Source: Bolinopsis microptera
Lineage: Eukaryota; Ctenophora; Tentaculata; Lobata; Bolinopsidae
Assembly (NCBI RefSeq): GCF_026151205.1
Contig: NC_087077.1
Span: forward strand, 5,912,483 to 5,976,482
Length of the DNA: 64,000 bases
Reading direction: 5' to 3'
Below the pieces are notes generated by a model. It was not told the DNA's origin. It made no database searches and was given only the letters and a program-made list of their open reading frames with translations. A program made the translations under genes and the position numbers. This document shows positions 1 through 15,199 of this stretch, piece after piece; positions within the stretch are counted from its first letter, which is position 1; each line of letters opens with the position of its first letter.

Positions 1-202
1 TGGAGGTCTTTTTACTTAGTATCCACTATTCAACAGATATTGAACTATATCTTTCACTTAAAGTTAGTCTTCTTCAAAAATATTGAAATTTGATAGAATT
101 TTGGACAAAAGCTTTCAAATTTGGTGCTTTTGTTATCGATTATCGCGACAATTTTCGAGAATTATCGCGATAATCAACTAATTTTTATTATGGTAATTTT
201 TA

Positions 203-592
203 TTGATGTCTCTATAGCGCAGACGGGAGAGGTATATCATCCCGATGATGTGGAAGATTCTCCATAATATGGTACCAAACTGCTGTGATATCAAGTTCAA
301 GGTGACCCCAAGACAAGGTGATGTAGCTGTCATACCCTCATTGTCAAAGTCAATGAGAGTGACCCCAGTCACTGTACAACAGGTCTTTTGCAGTTCAAGG
401 ACCGAAGCTGTGGAACAAAGTGCCTCACACAGTAAAGGCTGATTCATCCTTTGACATGTTTAAGTGTAGTTTGTCGAATTTTCTTGCTTTGATACCGGAC
501 AACGCTCCGGTCGCCGGCTACAGCTGCAGTTGGTCAAACTCACTGGTTGACTACTTGCCATCCATGTGGTCAGATATCTGATGACCCTTCCG
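203..592 (+). mobile_element. LINE 3'-end fragment (RT C-terminus), decayed
   Basis: Plus-strand translation from about 215 gives RRERYIIPMMWKILHNMVPN. This is the post-RT region shared by many CR1/L2/I-like LINEs (RRERY..I..WKI..G.VPN). After a frame disruption near 390 the frame resumes with GPKLWNKVPHTVKAD and a tail containing IPDNAPVAGY and SNSLVDYL, which is the usual C-terminal block of the same proteins. It stops at a TGA near 590. Only the last 130 or so codons are present, so this is a 5'-truncated, frameshifted remnant with no coding role. It lies downstream of the visible IFT140 exons and is probably intronic. Confidence 0.7.
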
Positions 593-769
593 GCTCCACG
601 GATGAACTCAACGAAGTAACGAAATATGTAAGTAAGTAAAATGGCTAACATTTAACATATTTTTCGAATCTATTTCTCTGTTTGTAAAGTTAAAACCCAG
701 TTCAGAACGACAGAACTTCTAAAACTTTTCCATCTGATGTTGGGCTACCTCGCTTTTCAGAATAATTTC

Positions 770-800
770 AAGAGAGAGAGAGAGAGAGTGTGTGTGTGTC
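770..800. repeat. GA/GT microsatellite
   Basis: A short run of (GA)n followed directly by (TG)n. The rest of 600-990 shows no convincing further IFT140 exon on the minus strand. Confidence 0.7.
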
Positions 801-991
801 TCATTAGGGGATTTCATATTTTGAAGGTGATAGCAAGTTTACAGTTACACCTTCTGTAGCTCAGCCTTGGATACCGTTTCTTGATATGACTCTTGTTACA
901 AACAAACAGACAAAAACAGTAAAATAGTGCCACATATCCTGAAATGAGTCGTATTACAAACACATAAAAGTGAAAGTGAAAGTGAAAGTAC

Positions 992-6143
<5,152 letters not shown>

Positions 6144-6246
6144 AACCTAAACAATTTACAAAAGTTGAAATTATGAAAATTACTTGTATTGTAAATTAAA
6201 ATGCGTGAGTTTCTCAAGTTGAACACATCTCTCGATATTGTTATCA

Positions 6247-6456
6247 ATAGTAATTGCAAAGCACTCGAATCAGCAAGTCCGGTAGTGACCTATCGGCCCT
6301 AATTAAATGAGGAGATAGCTGCTCTGTTGTCTGCTGGCTGTGATCTTGACGAAGCAGGCTCTTAAATTCTGAGAGTCTGACCATTATGAGCATGGTTGAC
6401 AGGAATTCGACCCCCATATTGTGCCATTCAGTTTTCGTACTCAAAACAAAATTCAA
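6247..6456 (-). mobile_element. Possible LINE C-terminal remnant
   Basis: The minus-strand frame reads EWHNMGVEFLSTMLIMVRLS then EFKSLLRQDH. It weakly resembles the WN..P.....S...FK..L block that ends CR1/L2-type LINE proteins. It is short and without flanking support. It could equally be part of the IFT140 upstream region. Confidence 0.25.
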
Positions 6457-6588
6457 TATTGAATTCGCTAAATTTCAAGTTTGGATCATTTTTGATGTAA
6501 CTTTGAGACATCATTTCTATAATAGTTAAATCTTAACTTATTCTTGAAAATATAGTTGTGCACTAAATAAGAATACTGCTGCTCCACC

Positions 6589-6992
6589 CAGTAAACGACC
6601 GGGGGTAGGATTTGGCCGGGGCCGGGAATGTCCAAATTTTGCCAGGGCCGGGAATTGGCCGTTCTGGAATTTGGCCGGGGCCGGGGCCGAGGCCGTGAAT
6701 TTAATAAATCCACGGCCAAGTTAGAACTTTTCAGGACTTAGGATATGAACTTATTTGTAAAAACTATCAGAGGTTACAAAAACAAAGGACTGCTCTTGAA
6801 AGTTGGCACTCTGGACATCATCCTTTCAAAATTGAAAATCAATTTTAAGATTTATATGAAAGTTTTAGGCCGATTTCGATCAAAAATTCCCGGCCAAATT
6901 CCCGGCAAAAATTGAAAATCGGCCGGGGCCGGGAAGAAATAGCTCCCCCGGTGCCGGGATTTCACGGCGCCGGGAATCCCGGTTGATTACTG
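6589..6992. mobile_element. hAT-like MITE, 404 bp, with 8-bp target duplication
   Basis: The left end is CAGTAAACGACCGGG and the right end, read inward, is CAGTAATCAACCGGG. Both are flanked by identical GCTCCACC (6581-6588 and 6993-7000). An 8-bp duplication with CAG-starting termini is typical of hAT elements. The interior is made of GGCCGGGGCCGGGAAT-type repeats in both orientations and has no coding capacity. It lies about 450 bp upstream of the IFT140 start codon. Confidence 0.85.
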
Positions 6993-7220
6993 GCTCCACC
7001 TTACACATGGGTTTAATCAAATTTCACCACTTTTGTAAATTACCAAGGTGTAAAATATCATACAAATATAACACCTTTCTTTTCTTGACAATAAATAGCC
7101 ATCTGTCACTGTCTAATTTTACTGACATACAATTTTTAGACACCCCCTAAATATAACATTTAAAGAAAAATAGGTAATTTCTTAGCTTTACAAATTGCAC
7201 TCGTTCCAACTCCTGCCAAT

Positions 7221-7439
7221 ATGAAACTTTTCGGTTGTCTGTTGACAATGATACTAGTTTACCCAGCTCTTTTGAGTGAATTGAAGATTTTGAGCACTCC
7301 TGACACCAATCCTACACCCTGTGCCTTGACATGCTCCGGAGTTGCAAGATACAACGAATATGGTGACTTTGCATGTAATAGCAGAGTGCTGGTAAAAGGG
7401 CATACAAACTTACTGACATGGTCGGTATATAACTGTTGA
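7221..7439 (+). CDS. Possible small secreted protein or first exon of one
   Basis: The 72-residue frame begins MKLFGCLLTMILVYPALLS, a good signal peptide: one lysine, then a hydrophobic stretch, then a small-residue cleavage region. The mature part contains TPCALTCSGVARYNEYGDFA and ends VYNC. I do not recognise the family with confidence; CxLTCSG motifs occur in several cysteine-rich extracellular invertebrate proteins. A GTAAAA after VL (about 7391) could act as a splice donor, with an acceptor TTGTATTTCAG near 7496, so this may be exon 1 of a longer gene. There is no other coding support. Confidence 0.35.
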   Translation: MKLFGCLLTMILVYPALLSELKILSTPDTNPTPCALTCSGVARYNEYGDFACNSRVLVKGHTNLLTWSVYNC

Positions 7440-8716
7440 AACAAGGGATGATTTATATCGAATTTTACATGTAAATTGTCAGGATTTGTATTTCAGGTGC
7501 TAATTGTTTTTCTTAACTCTGCTTGAATAAGTATCCATTGGGGAAAATCATAACTTTCAAACTCACTTTAAAATAGAGTTGTTCAAAAAAATCTTCCCTG
7601 AAAATTTTAAAATAGTCTTCATCACGTAAGAGTAAGTCACCACCATGGTTCGGTTACCAATCGCCCTTTATCTGAAGACCAAGCTTAAAACTTCAAAACT
7701 TTAAAACATTAATCAACTTTTTTTGCGAGGCTGGCGCTTTCCAGTAAGTAACTTGTCGAAGAAAAATGACAATTGTGCATTGACAAATACAACACATGAA
7801 AAGAGAAAATAAAATACATGTTTTTGGTGCTTGACGACTGTTCATGTTACAAAGGTTTCCATCTGGTTACAATATTATCTAATTCATCAATTTAGCGTAC
7901 TAGTCTTCTGAGTGGATCAATCATCAATATAAGTGTTATTTTTATGAAACAAGCTCAATGAATTACCGAATGATCAAATTCAGCAATTCAAAACAAATAA
8001 AATTATGATATCAGCTGATAAACTCACAGCTGATTATTTAATAGTTTGACACCGAATACATAGTTGAAAACAGATGGTACTTTACATTAGTAAAACAAAG
8101 TATTATAGTAAAACAAAGTATTTTATTTATTAGCAGTGCAATCAATTCATATGATATAATTATAAGAATATAATAGTATGTCACACCTATTTAACTGTTA
8201 CGTTTGAGTAGTCGTGCCATGGCTAAATCTAACTAGGACCAGTGGTGTCGATTAACATTTAATAGGTGAGTCTAAGTGACACAAATGGAAAATTTTAAGA
8301 GAAGACGGATCAAAACACAGATCCAATGACAAGGAGACCCCACTGCAGGACCATACATGCTATTGGCTTGTGCATGGCCCAAAAGGTTCCAGTTGTCCAG
8401 GAAACTGTACGTAGCTGGTCAACTATAGTTTTGAATTAAGACTAGGCTTGATAAGTTCTGGGGTTTTTAGAGGTAAGATTTGATGGTGCCAAGTTTGTTC
8501 AGGCGGACATGGAAATTATGCGATGAATATATAGGTATATAAAAATCTTATCAATATAAAATATATCCATTAATAGATCCAAAGATTCACACGGCAGTCA
8601 GGGAACTTCCAGACAGGATGCTTTTGAAACAGGTATAATTAGCTCGTTTGTAATTAATTGTAATTAATTGTATGCAAGGGATGGGATGCTGGTCATTTAC
8701 ATTCAATAAGCAAGTA
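7440..8716. other. Intergenic, no gene seen
   Basis: AT-rich sequence with no convincing ORF, RNA gene or long repeat. A short local duplication (TGTAATTAATTGTAATTAATTG) occurs near 8650. Confidence 0.6.
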
Positions 8717-8724
8717 AGAGTGCG

Positions 8725-8828
8725 TTGTATCACGTGGTGACCCCCACGGTCGCTTCACTATAGTAGAGTTTCGACGATACAGGGGGAGCCGCGCACTCGT
8801 GCGCGGCGGGTCATACAACGTATGACAA
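8725..8828 (+). mobile_element. Tiny structured mobile element, copy 1 (104 bp)
   Basis: The element begins TTGTATCACGTGGTGACCCC and ends GTCATACAACGTATGACAA. It is flanked by the perfect 8-bp duplication AGAGTGCG (8717-8724 and 8829-8836). It contains the perfect hairpins GCCGCGCAC-tc-GTGCGCGGC and GTCATAC-aac-GTATGAC, and CCCCC/GGGGG arms around a variable middle. The ends are weak inverted repeats (TTGT...ACGT). It matches copies at 19091 and 52250. It has no coding capacity and no known family is recognised. Confidence 0.8.
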
Positions 8829-9890
8829 AGAGTGCGGCATGCTTTTAAAGTATCTTTTTATCAAATCAAAAGTTCGATAGTCGATGGTGCTGTAGATGTG
8901 TTGAGTAAACATCAAAATTTATTAATTTATAACTAATAACTAAGATGTTGGAGGACTTCCGCGACGCGCCGCGCAAACTAGCATTGTTGCTTCGCAGAGC
9001 AACGATCTGGAAGGGTTGAAATCGTCAATACTATTAAGATTTGGAAGACTTCGCCTCTTCGACGCGCAAATTAGCATTTTTGCTTCGCATCGAAGGGCCA
9101 GGGAAGCAATATAAATAATAACTTTTTCTACAATAAAAATTTGGTTGTAAATCCAATATATAATATGGACGATTTGCTGTGCCGCGCGCCGATTTACTTG
9201 GCATATCGCTGTTGCATCGTTTTAAATTAAATAAATGACATCCAATTTATTATAATTTGTATGTAAAATATCAATGTACAAATGTAAAATATATAATATA
9301 ATATGATGATGATGAAAATCTTAAAATAACTGGCTACAATGAGCATTTTATTAACAATAAATAGTAAAGATCAAAACTTCAATTTCCAAAAGACTAATAA
9401 TTTTAATTACCTACCTAACAAAATTACACCCCGTTAAAACGTTATAAAACATCAGTAATTTAGTACAAAATTAAAGATCTTAACAATTTCTACACTTCAA
9501 AATACTAGAATAAATGTTCATAAAACAGAATATTTGACTTTACCAGTCACTTGACGTTTCAAAGTGAAACTGAGGTTAAAGATGCAGTTACAAAAGGCCA
9601 CTGGTTCTCAATGGTTACTGAAACAAACTTTTTCCAAAATAAAAGTTTTAAAGCAGTCCATATCTGCTTTTCTTTGAACTAAACAGCTCAAATAGAAAAA
9701 CTCATTCCATTGTTATTAAAACAATATTTAATTTAAAGGTGTTTGTTATCAAATAAGCAAAGTCCAATAACACTTTACTACACTTCAATATACATGGTAT
9801 TTCATTCTTTATCATAGTAGTAGCAAGATTAGCAAAATTGGATGCTATAATAAATCCTTATCTTTTCGAAAGATTAATCTTTCGCTTAAG
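8829..9890. other. Intergenic with a diverged about 65-bp duplication
   Basis: Two related segments near 8950-9015 and 9050-9110 share GACGCGC.GCAAA.TAGCATT.TTGCTTCGCA. The rest is AT-rich with no gene seen. Weak similarity of the duplicated motif to neighbouring sequence does not identify an element. Confidence 0.5.
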
Positions 9891-9907
9891 ATGTAGCCCC
9901 TCGCTTT

Positions 9908-10603
9908 CTACAATTTCAACACACACACACTTATAAACATTTCGTCCCTTGAACAGTTCAGTATGATGGAGCCCTGCTCAGCTGCTAGATCGACCATGGA
10001 CCTACCGCTGTTACACAGGGTGATGATTCGTTCAGCTTGACATTGTAGATTCGCGTCCACAAGCTCACAACTTGATAGTAGGTGCAGTGCTGTTTGCTCA
10101 TCCGAGCCACAGATGCATAGCGGAGAGGCCACTGCTCTGTCAACTCTGAAGAGAAACGAGTTCAGTAGATTGTTCTTGTACATGAGACTCATAACTAATA
10201 CTTCCACTTCGCGGCTCACTCCAAAGGGGATAGGAAGGGGGTTGCAGGAGACTCTTGGAATTTCAGACCATCCTTCCGTCAGTAGTAGGTTTTGTAAGCT
10301 CTCTTGCCAAAGAAGCTCTGTGAATTGCTGCATCATTCCTTTAGTGTACTTATAAATCTTTTTGGGTAGTAACAGAACTTGTTCTAGATTTCTCTGGGTT
10401 AAGTGACAGGTCTGACCTTCAGTGCTGAAATGTTCTACTTTCCATATTAAGAATTTCTGCACGTCTCGGAGATGGAAGAGTACTGTTGGGTTCATTTCAT
10501 CTAGTTGAGTTCTCACGAAGTCAAAATGAATGTCGTCTGAGTCATGGAGAACCTTAAGGTAATGTTTGATCGAAATTACTCTCCCCATTGTTTGGTAAAA
10601 CAA
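9908..10603 (-). mobile_element. LINE-derived ORF with C-terminal zinc-knuckle block
   Basis: A 231-codon frame starts MFYQTMGRVISIKHYLKVLH. Near residues 160-185 it carries LCICGSDEQTALHLLSSC, a CxC..E...H.L..C arrangement. This is common at the C-terminus of LINE pol proteins after the RT/RNase H region. No RT motifs are present upstream. It is best read as a 3' fragment of a LINE, or less likely a domesticated gene. The first residues may not be the native start. Confidence 0.5.
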
Positions 10604-11500
10604 ATTTTAGTAAAACAAATTTAAATTTTGGTATTTATTAATAACAATCAAAACATATCATATCATAAAAATAAAGCCGCGCGTTGGTTGACTGCCTCAG
10701 TATGGTGAATAATTTAAGCTTGAAGGTGCCCTGCGCATTTACAGAGCATTATGCGGCGATCACATGATCACGAGGACCTGTGAGCGCCAAATTTAATTTA
10801 AACTTTCTTGAAATCGTACATCACTACGAGTTACTCATGCTTTTGAATTATAGGAGTGCGGATTGTCAGGTATTTCATTCATTCATACTTAATCGGTTTA
10901 AAGCTGTATATTTAGAGCTCACTATTGTTTGAACTATGAAAGCAGAACGTAAATAATGGACAATATACCGACGACAATACCAAGGACCCGAGTGCCGCAT
11001 TGACTTTTCCGGATCCGTTTTTACCGAAGGCTTATCCACCAGTTACTCATGCTGCATGTATAGTCTGATAATATTTTGTTTTATCTCTAGCAAGCATTCT
11101 GTAAGTTGGAGTGTCGTATTTATTATAGAAGAGCCAGCCAACCTCCGCATTACAATCTTTTGTATGCCAGGTTCGTTTATAAAATCTAATCATATAATAA
11201 GATTGATCCAATAGTCTAAGATGAACGGTTTATCTTAGCTCATCGTTATTAAAATCCTAATGGATGAATTAATCAAGTAATGTTCCCTTCCAACACAACT
11301 AAACAACAAACAAATGCTTGCTCACCAGTGGTGACGCAATCGTAGGGGCATGCAGTTGGTTCAGATAACTCTCACCCCGACGACAGCGTCGAGAAATTAT
11401 CAAATTATGCATTTGCGCCATACTGGACACATTTTATATTTAATATTTTGTGGTTTGTAGAAATTAGTGTCATCTAAAGTATAGCTTAACTGGCGAGCAA
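10604..11500. other. Intergenic, no gene seen
   Basis: No ORF of note and no strong repeat. It borders the 3' end of the CR1-like LINE. Confidence 0.5.
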
Positions 11501-11830
11501 GCATCGTCCCACTCGGCGGGGACGAAAATACCGAGTCCAATCACAGAAAGTTAACCAAAAGATAAAAACAAGAGCTCGGATATCAACAAAAATCACACGC
11601 TCCAGACGACGGGGGAAGAGAGGATAGGAAGTAAGCTGCTGGGCTCAACAAATTTTGATAATTGTAAACAAATTTGTTCTTGTGCCCTATAATAATTTGG
11701 TATTGAGGTATGACCCTGTACTGTGCGTGATAGTGAAAATGAAAGTGAATGTGAATCTGTAATGCGAACGAAATGAGTTATGGCCAGACGATTCTTCAAT
11801 TTCAAAATAATAAAGTCAAAGGATTCTGTT

Positions 11831-14800
11831 TTAAAATACAAGCTCATTCTTATCAAAGTTTAATTCTGTCCATTCTAATTCTTCGTACCTGGACTGTATC
11901 TTGAGTAGCTCACTTTTCAGTGTTACTTTAACTAAGTTCGTTGACTTAGTAAAGCTTATCAAACTGTCAATTTTTCGACAGTCGTTCCACATTTTTGTTG
12001 ATTGATAAATGAAAGAGGAGGATGGGTTCGGGGTGATGAACTGGTCTGAACGTCTTTGTGATGGTGATCTGTGGAGTAAAGATAGGAGTGAGATTGGAGA
12101 TTCTAATCTGACAATTTTGAACAGTTCTAATAGACATGTGTATTTGTACAGGTTGTGGACGGTAAGAAGGCCGTTCTTGTTAAACAACGGCTTTGTATGC
12201 TCTTTTTCAAAGAATTCTCTTCCTAGGATTTGTTCGTCTATACAACGTGTTCTGGCACATGTTCTAAATTTATCTAGATATGCTTCAAGGTCACCAAATA
12301 GTATTCTGATACATTTTTTCTGAGTGATGAAGATAGGTTGAAGCATATTATTACTCGACCCACCCCATACCGATATTCCAAATCTTAGGTGTGACTCAAA
12401 TAACGTGTGGTACAATTCTTTATGGTGTTTTTTCGGGATAACGTGTCGTATTCTACTGAGTCTTCCGATCTCACACCTAAGTTTCGAGTTGAGGGCTCTT
12501 ATTTGAACATCCCATTTTAGCTTTTCGTCAATAATAACACCTAAAAACTTGGTCTCTTTAACTTGCTTTATTACCGTATTATTTAGAGTTAGTATATATT
12601 CTGATTCGTTATCTGCCTCATTATCAGTAGCTGTACGTGACGGATTGAAGTGAATGTAGCAGCATTTCTTTATATTTATATGTAATAGATTGCATTTCAT
12701 GTACTGGTGTAACAAACGGAGAATTTCGTTTGCTCTTGCATACAGTTTTTTTCTACATTCATCTACTACGAATATGTTTGTGTCATCTGCAAATAGTATG
12801 AACTTGCCCAGATCAGTTGTTCTAAATAAGTCGTTAACATATATTATAAATAGCAAGGGTCCGAGACAAGAGCCTTGGGGAACTCCAAAGAGAACAGGCA
12901 GCTTGTCAGACTCTTCGCCCAGTACAGAGACATATTGATATCTATTAGAGAGATAACTAGCGATGAGTCTATTGGCGTTTCCACGTATTCCATAGTTGTC
13001 TAGTTTATTAAGTAGTTTTTCATGTGAGATCGTGTCAAACGCTTTAGATAGATCAATAAATATTCCAAGTACATGCAGTTTTTTGCTAAGACAGGATTCT
13101 ATGTAATTCACTGAGGAGTTGAGGGCATGGCTTGTGGAGTGATTTTTTCTAAATCCGTACTGGTTCTCGTAAATCATTTTCTGGGACTGAAAGAAGCTAT
13201 ACAGTCTGTTGTAAATAATTTTTTCAAATATCTTACCAAAAACAGCTAAAGTTGATACTGGCCTATAGTTTTCCAGCAATTCCTCATTATCCTTCTTATA
13301 GATCGGACTGATTCTCCCAGTCTTTAAATCATCTGGGAATACTCCATTCCTCATGCATTCACTGTATAATAAAGATAGTATAGGACAGATCACTTTAGAC
13401 GATTCTTTAACTACATGTATTGGGATGTCGGATGACTTCCCATTCTTCAGTTCAGATATAATCATTCTAACCTCGTCAGCTGTACAGTCATTAATGAAAA
13501 TACTGGACGTGTTTGCTCTAGGCAGGTAGTCATAAAAACTAGGAAGATTGTTAATAGTTAGTTCTCCAATTTCATTATATGCCCCGTTTAAATTAGACGC
13601 TAGAGAAACAAAATACTTATTAAATTCATTGGCTATTACTCTACGATTGGTTATCTTCTCATTGTTTATAGTAAACAGTGGTTTTATTTGCCGTTTCTGT
13701 TTGCCCCGTATTTGATTAATCAGTTCCCATGTCTTCTTACTATTACCGTTTGTGTCTGCAAATTTTCCCATGAAATACTTAGTTTGAACATCTTTGCGAT
13801 CTTTTTTAACCATCCTTCTATAATCCTTATAAGTTTTGTATCTAGAACGTTTTTCACAACATTTCAAGCATTGACATGTTCCACCTTTATAATCAGTTTC
13901 ACCGAGTTTACATTTTTTCTTTCTAACTTTAGCCCAATTGTCATAGAGTTGGTGCTGATGCTTGATTTTGGCTATAAGCCCAGGTGTGATCCATGGGTTA
14001 TTTTGTGTAGTTCTTTTGGAAGACTTAGGGGTTGCCAACTTACACGTTTTATCGATACTACTTTTGAAAACATCATGAAATACCGTGAAGTTGTCAATTA
14101 CTTTATTCTCTAATTCATGTTCCAAGTCCTTTACAAAAGAGGTAACATTAGACTTACAGTAGTCGTAATATTGTTTATATTTTAGGTTACTCTTAGTGGA
14201 TCCCATACTCTTTTCAAATATTTGAAAGACTGGTGAGTGGTGGGATATACGATCAGTAAGTGTGCCTGAGGCTATTATACTCTCTACATCGTTAGTTATA
14301 ATATTGTCAATACACGATACTTTACAACCTGGCTTCTCATGAGTTGGCAGAGATATTAGGGGAAAAAATCCTCTACTGAACAGGACTTCCTCATAACGTT
14401 TTACAATCGCATTATCCTTATTATGTAGATCAATGTTGAAATCACCTGCCAGGTAACTGCATTTCGGCAAATTATCGAGAATTGCTGAGAGTTCTAATAA
14501 TGCAACATTTACATCACCACTTGGAGGGCGATACACTACACCAACAGTGACCGGAGTATTCTTGCTGCTTATCGTAACAAATAGAGTTTCTAGGTTTTCA
14601 GATATATGGGACAAATTGCCATTTACTGTAGCACTGAGGGTATCACATACATAAAGAGCGACTCCAGTGCCTTTTCTTTTATCTTGCAAAGTGTTTTGGT
14701 AGAAACTATTGTATCCAGTCAGTTGGTAAAGGTCACTTAATTCGGGGCCTTCATTTGTTTCTGCTAAAGCAATGATCGAAAATTTCATATATCTCTGTAG

Positions 14801-15199
14801 TTCTATTGCCAGAGTATCAAAGTTAGATTTATTACCATCGATATTTTGAAATAATAATGATGAGTACTCGTTCATTTGGTTGCAAAATGTTTTATTAAAT
14901 TCTTTAACACTATATGGGTTACAGTTATTGAGTAATCGGTTGATGTTTACAAGTGTTTCATCAATGTCAGTACTATTATTTTCAGAGTCAGTATCTTCAT
15001 ATATAAACGGATTGTAACGAGTACTTGCTAAGTGTACACAGTTAGGGCAGTAAAAATCTTCATATATTTTGTTTGTACTGGATTTAGTATAGCATTTATG
15101 GTGCATAGCACAGTCACACCTACAACATTCAGCAATGAATTGGCCAATGGAAATGAATTTTGTACAGACAGGGCATACCTCTTTGGTCAATTTATTCAT
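11831..15199 (-). CDS. LINE ORF2: PHD finger, EEP endonuclease, reverse transcriptase
   Basis: This 1122-residue protein nicks target DNA and primes reverse transcription there. An N-terminal PHD-like finger has C9, C12, C25/26, C28, H33/34, C36, C51 and C54. The exonuclease-endonuclease-phosphatase domain follows at about 110-340, with QNIDG, LAETN, GVVYRPPSG, AGDFNIDL and a terminal SHHSPVF histidine. The reverse transcriptase is at about 560-860: NYRPVSTLAVFGKIFEK, motif A FIDLSKAFD, motif B GVPQGSCLGPLLF and motif C FADDTN. The C-terminal tail continues with GVSVWGG-type and FGDLEAYLDKF motifs. The start codon overlaps the ORF1 stop as ATGA (15196-15199), which suggests termination-reinitiation. 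There are no stops or frameshifts. Confidence 0.9.
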   Translation of the reverse strand: MNKLTKEVCPVCTKFISIGQFIAECCRCDCAMHHKCYTKSSTNKIYEDFYCPNCVHLASTRYNPFIYEDTDSENNSTDIDETLVNINRLLNNCNPYSVKEFNKTFCNQMNEYSSLLFQNIDGNKSNFDTLAIELQRYMKFSIIALAETNEGPELSDLYQLTGYNSFYQNTLQDKRKGTGVALYVCDTLSATVNGNLSHISENLETLFVTISSKNTPVTVGVVYRPPSGDVNVALLELSAILDNLPKCSYLAGDFNIDLHNKDNAIVKRYEEVLFSRGFFPLISLPTHEKPGCKVSCIDNIITNDVESIIASGTLTDRISHHSPVFQIFEKSMGSTKSNLKYKQYYDYCKSNVTSFVKDLEHELENKVIDNFTVFHDVFKSSIDKTCKLATPKSSKRTTQNNPWITPGLIAKIKHQHQLYDNWAKVRKKKCKLGETDYKGGTCQCLKCCEKRSRYKTYKDYRRMVKKDRKDVQTKYFMGKFADTNGNSKKTWELINQIRGKQKRQIKPLFTINNEKITNRRVIANEFNKYFVSLASNLNGAYNEIGELTINNLPSFYDYLPRANTSSIFINDCTADEVRMIISELKNGKSSDIPIHVVKESSKVICPILSLLYSECMRNGVFPDDLKTGRISPIYKKDNEELLENYRPVSTLAVFGKIFEKIIYNRLYSFFQSQKMIYENQYGFRKNHSTSHALNSSVNYIESCLSKKLHVLGIFIDLSKAFDTISHEKLLNKLDNYGIRGNANRLIASYLSNRYQYVSVLGEESDKLPVLFGVPQGSCLGPLLFIIYVNDLFRTTDLGKFILFADDTNIFVVDECRKKLYARANEILRLLHQYMKCNLLHINIKKCCYIHFNPSRTATDNEADNESEYILTLNNTVIKQVKETKFLGVIIDEKLKWDVQIRALNSKLRCEIGRLSRIRHVIPKKHHKELYHTLFESHLRFGISVWGGSSNNMLQPIFITQKKCIRILFGDLEAYLDKFRTCARTRCIDEQILGREFFEKEHTKPLFNKNGLLTVHNLYKYTCLLELFKIVRLESPISLLSLLHRSPSQRRSDQFITPNPSSSFIYQSTKMWNDCRKIDSLISFTKSTNLVKVTLKSELLKIQSRYEELEWTELNFDKNELVF

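Noticed and set aside
8725-8828. Tiny element considered as an HDV-like ribozyme
   Set aside because: A crossing pairing is possible, but the catalytic C with adjacent A residues before the last stem is absent and pairing is not kept in all copies.
8725-8828. Tiny element considered as a tRNA-derived SINE
   Set aside because: No A and B box pair, no poly(A) tail, and exact 8-bp duplications with defined ends fit a DNA-type insertion better.
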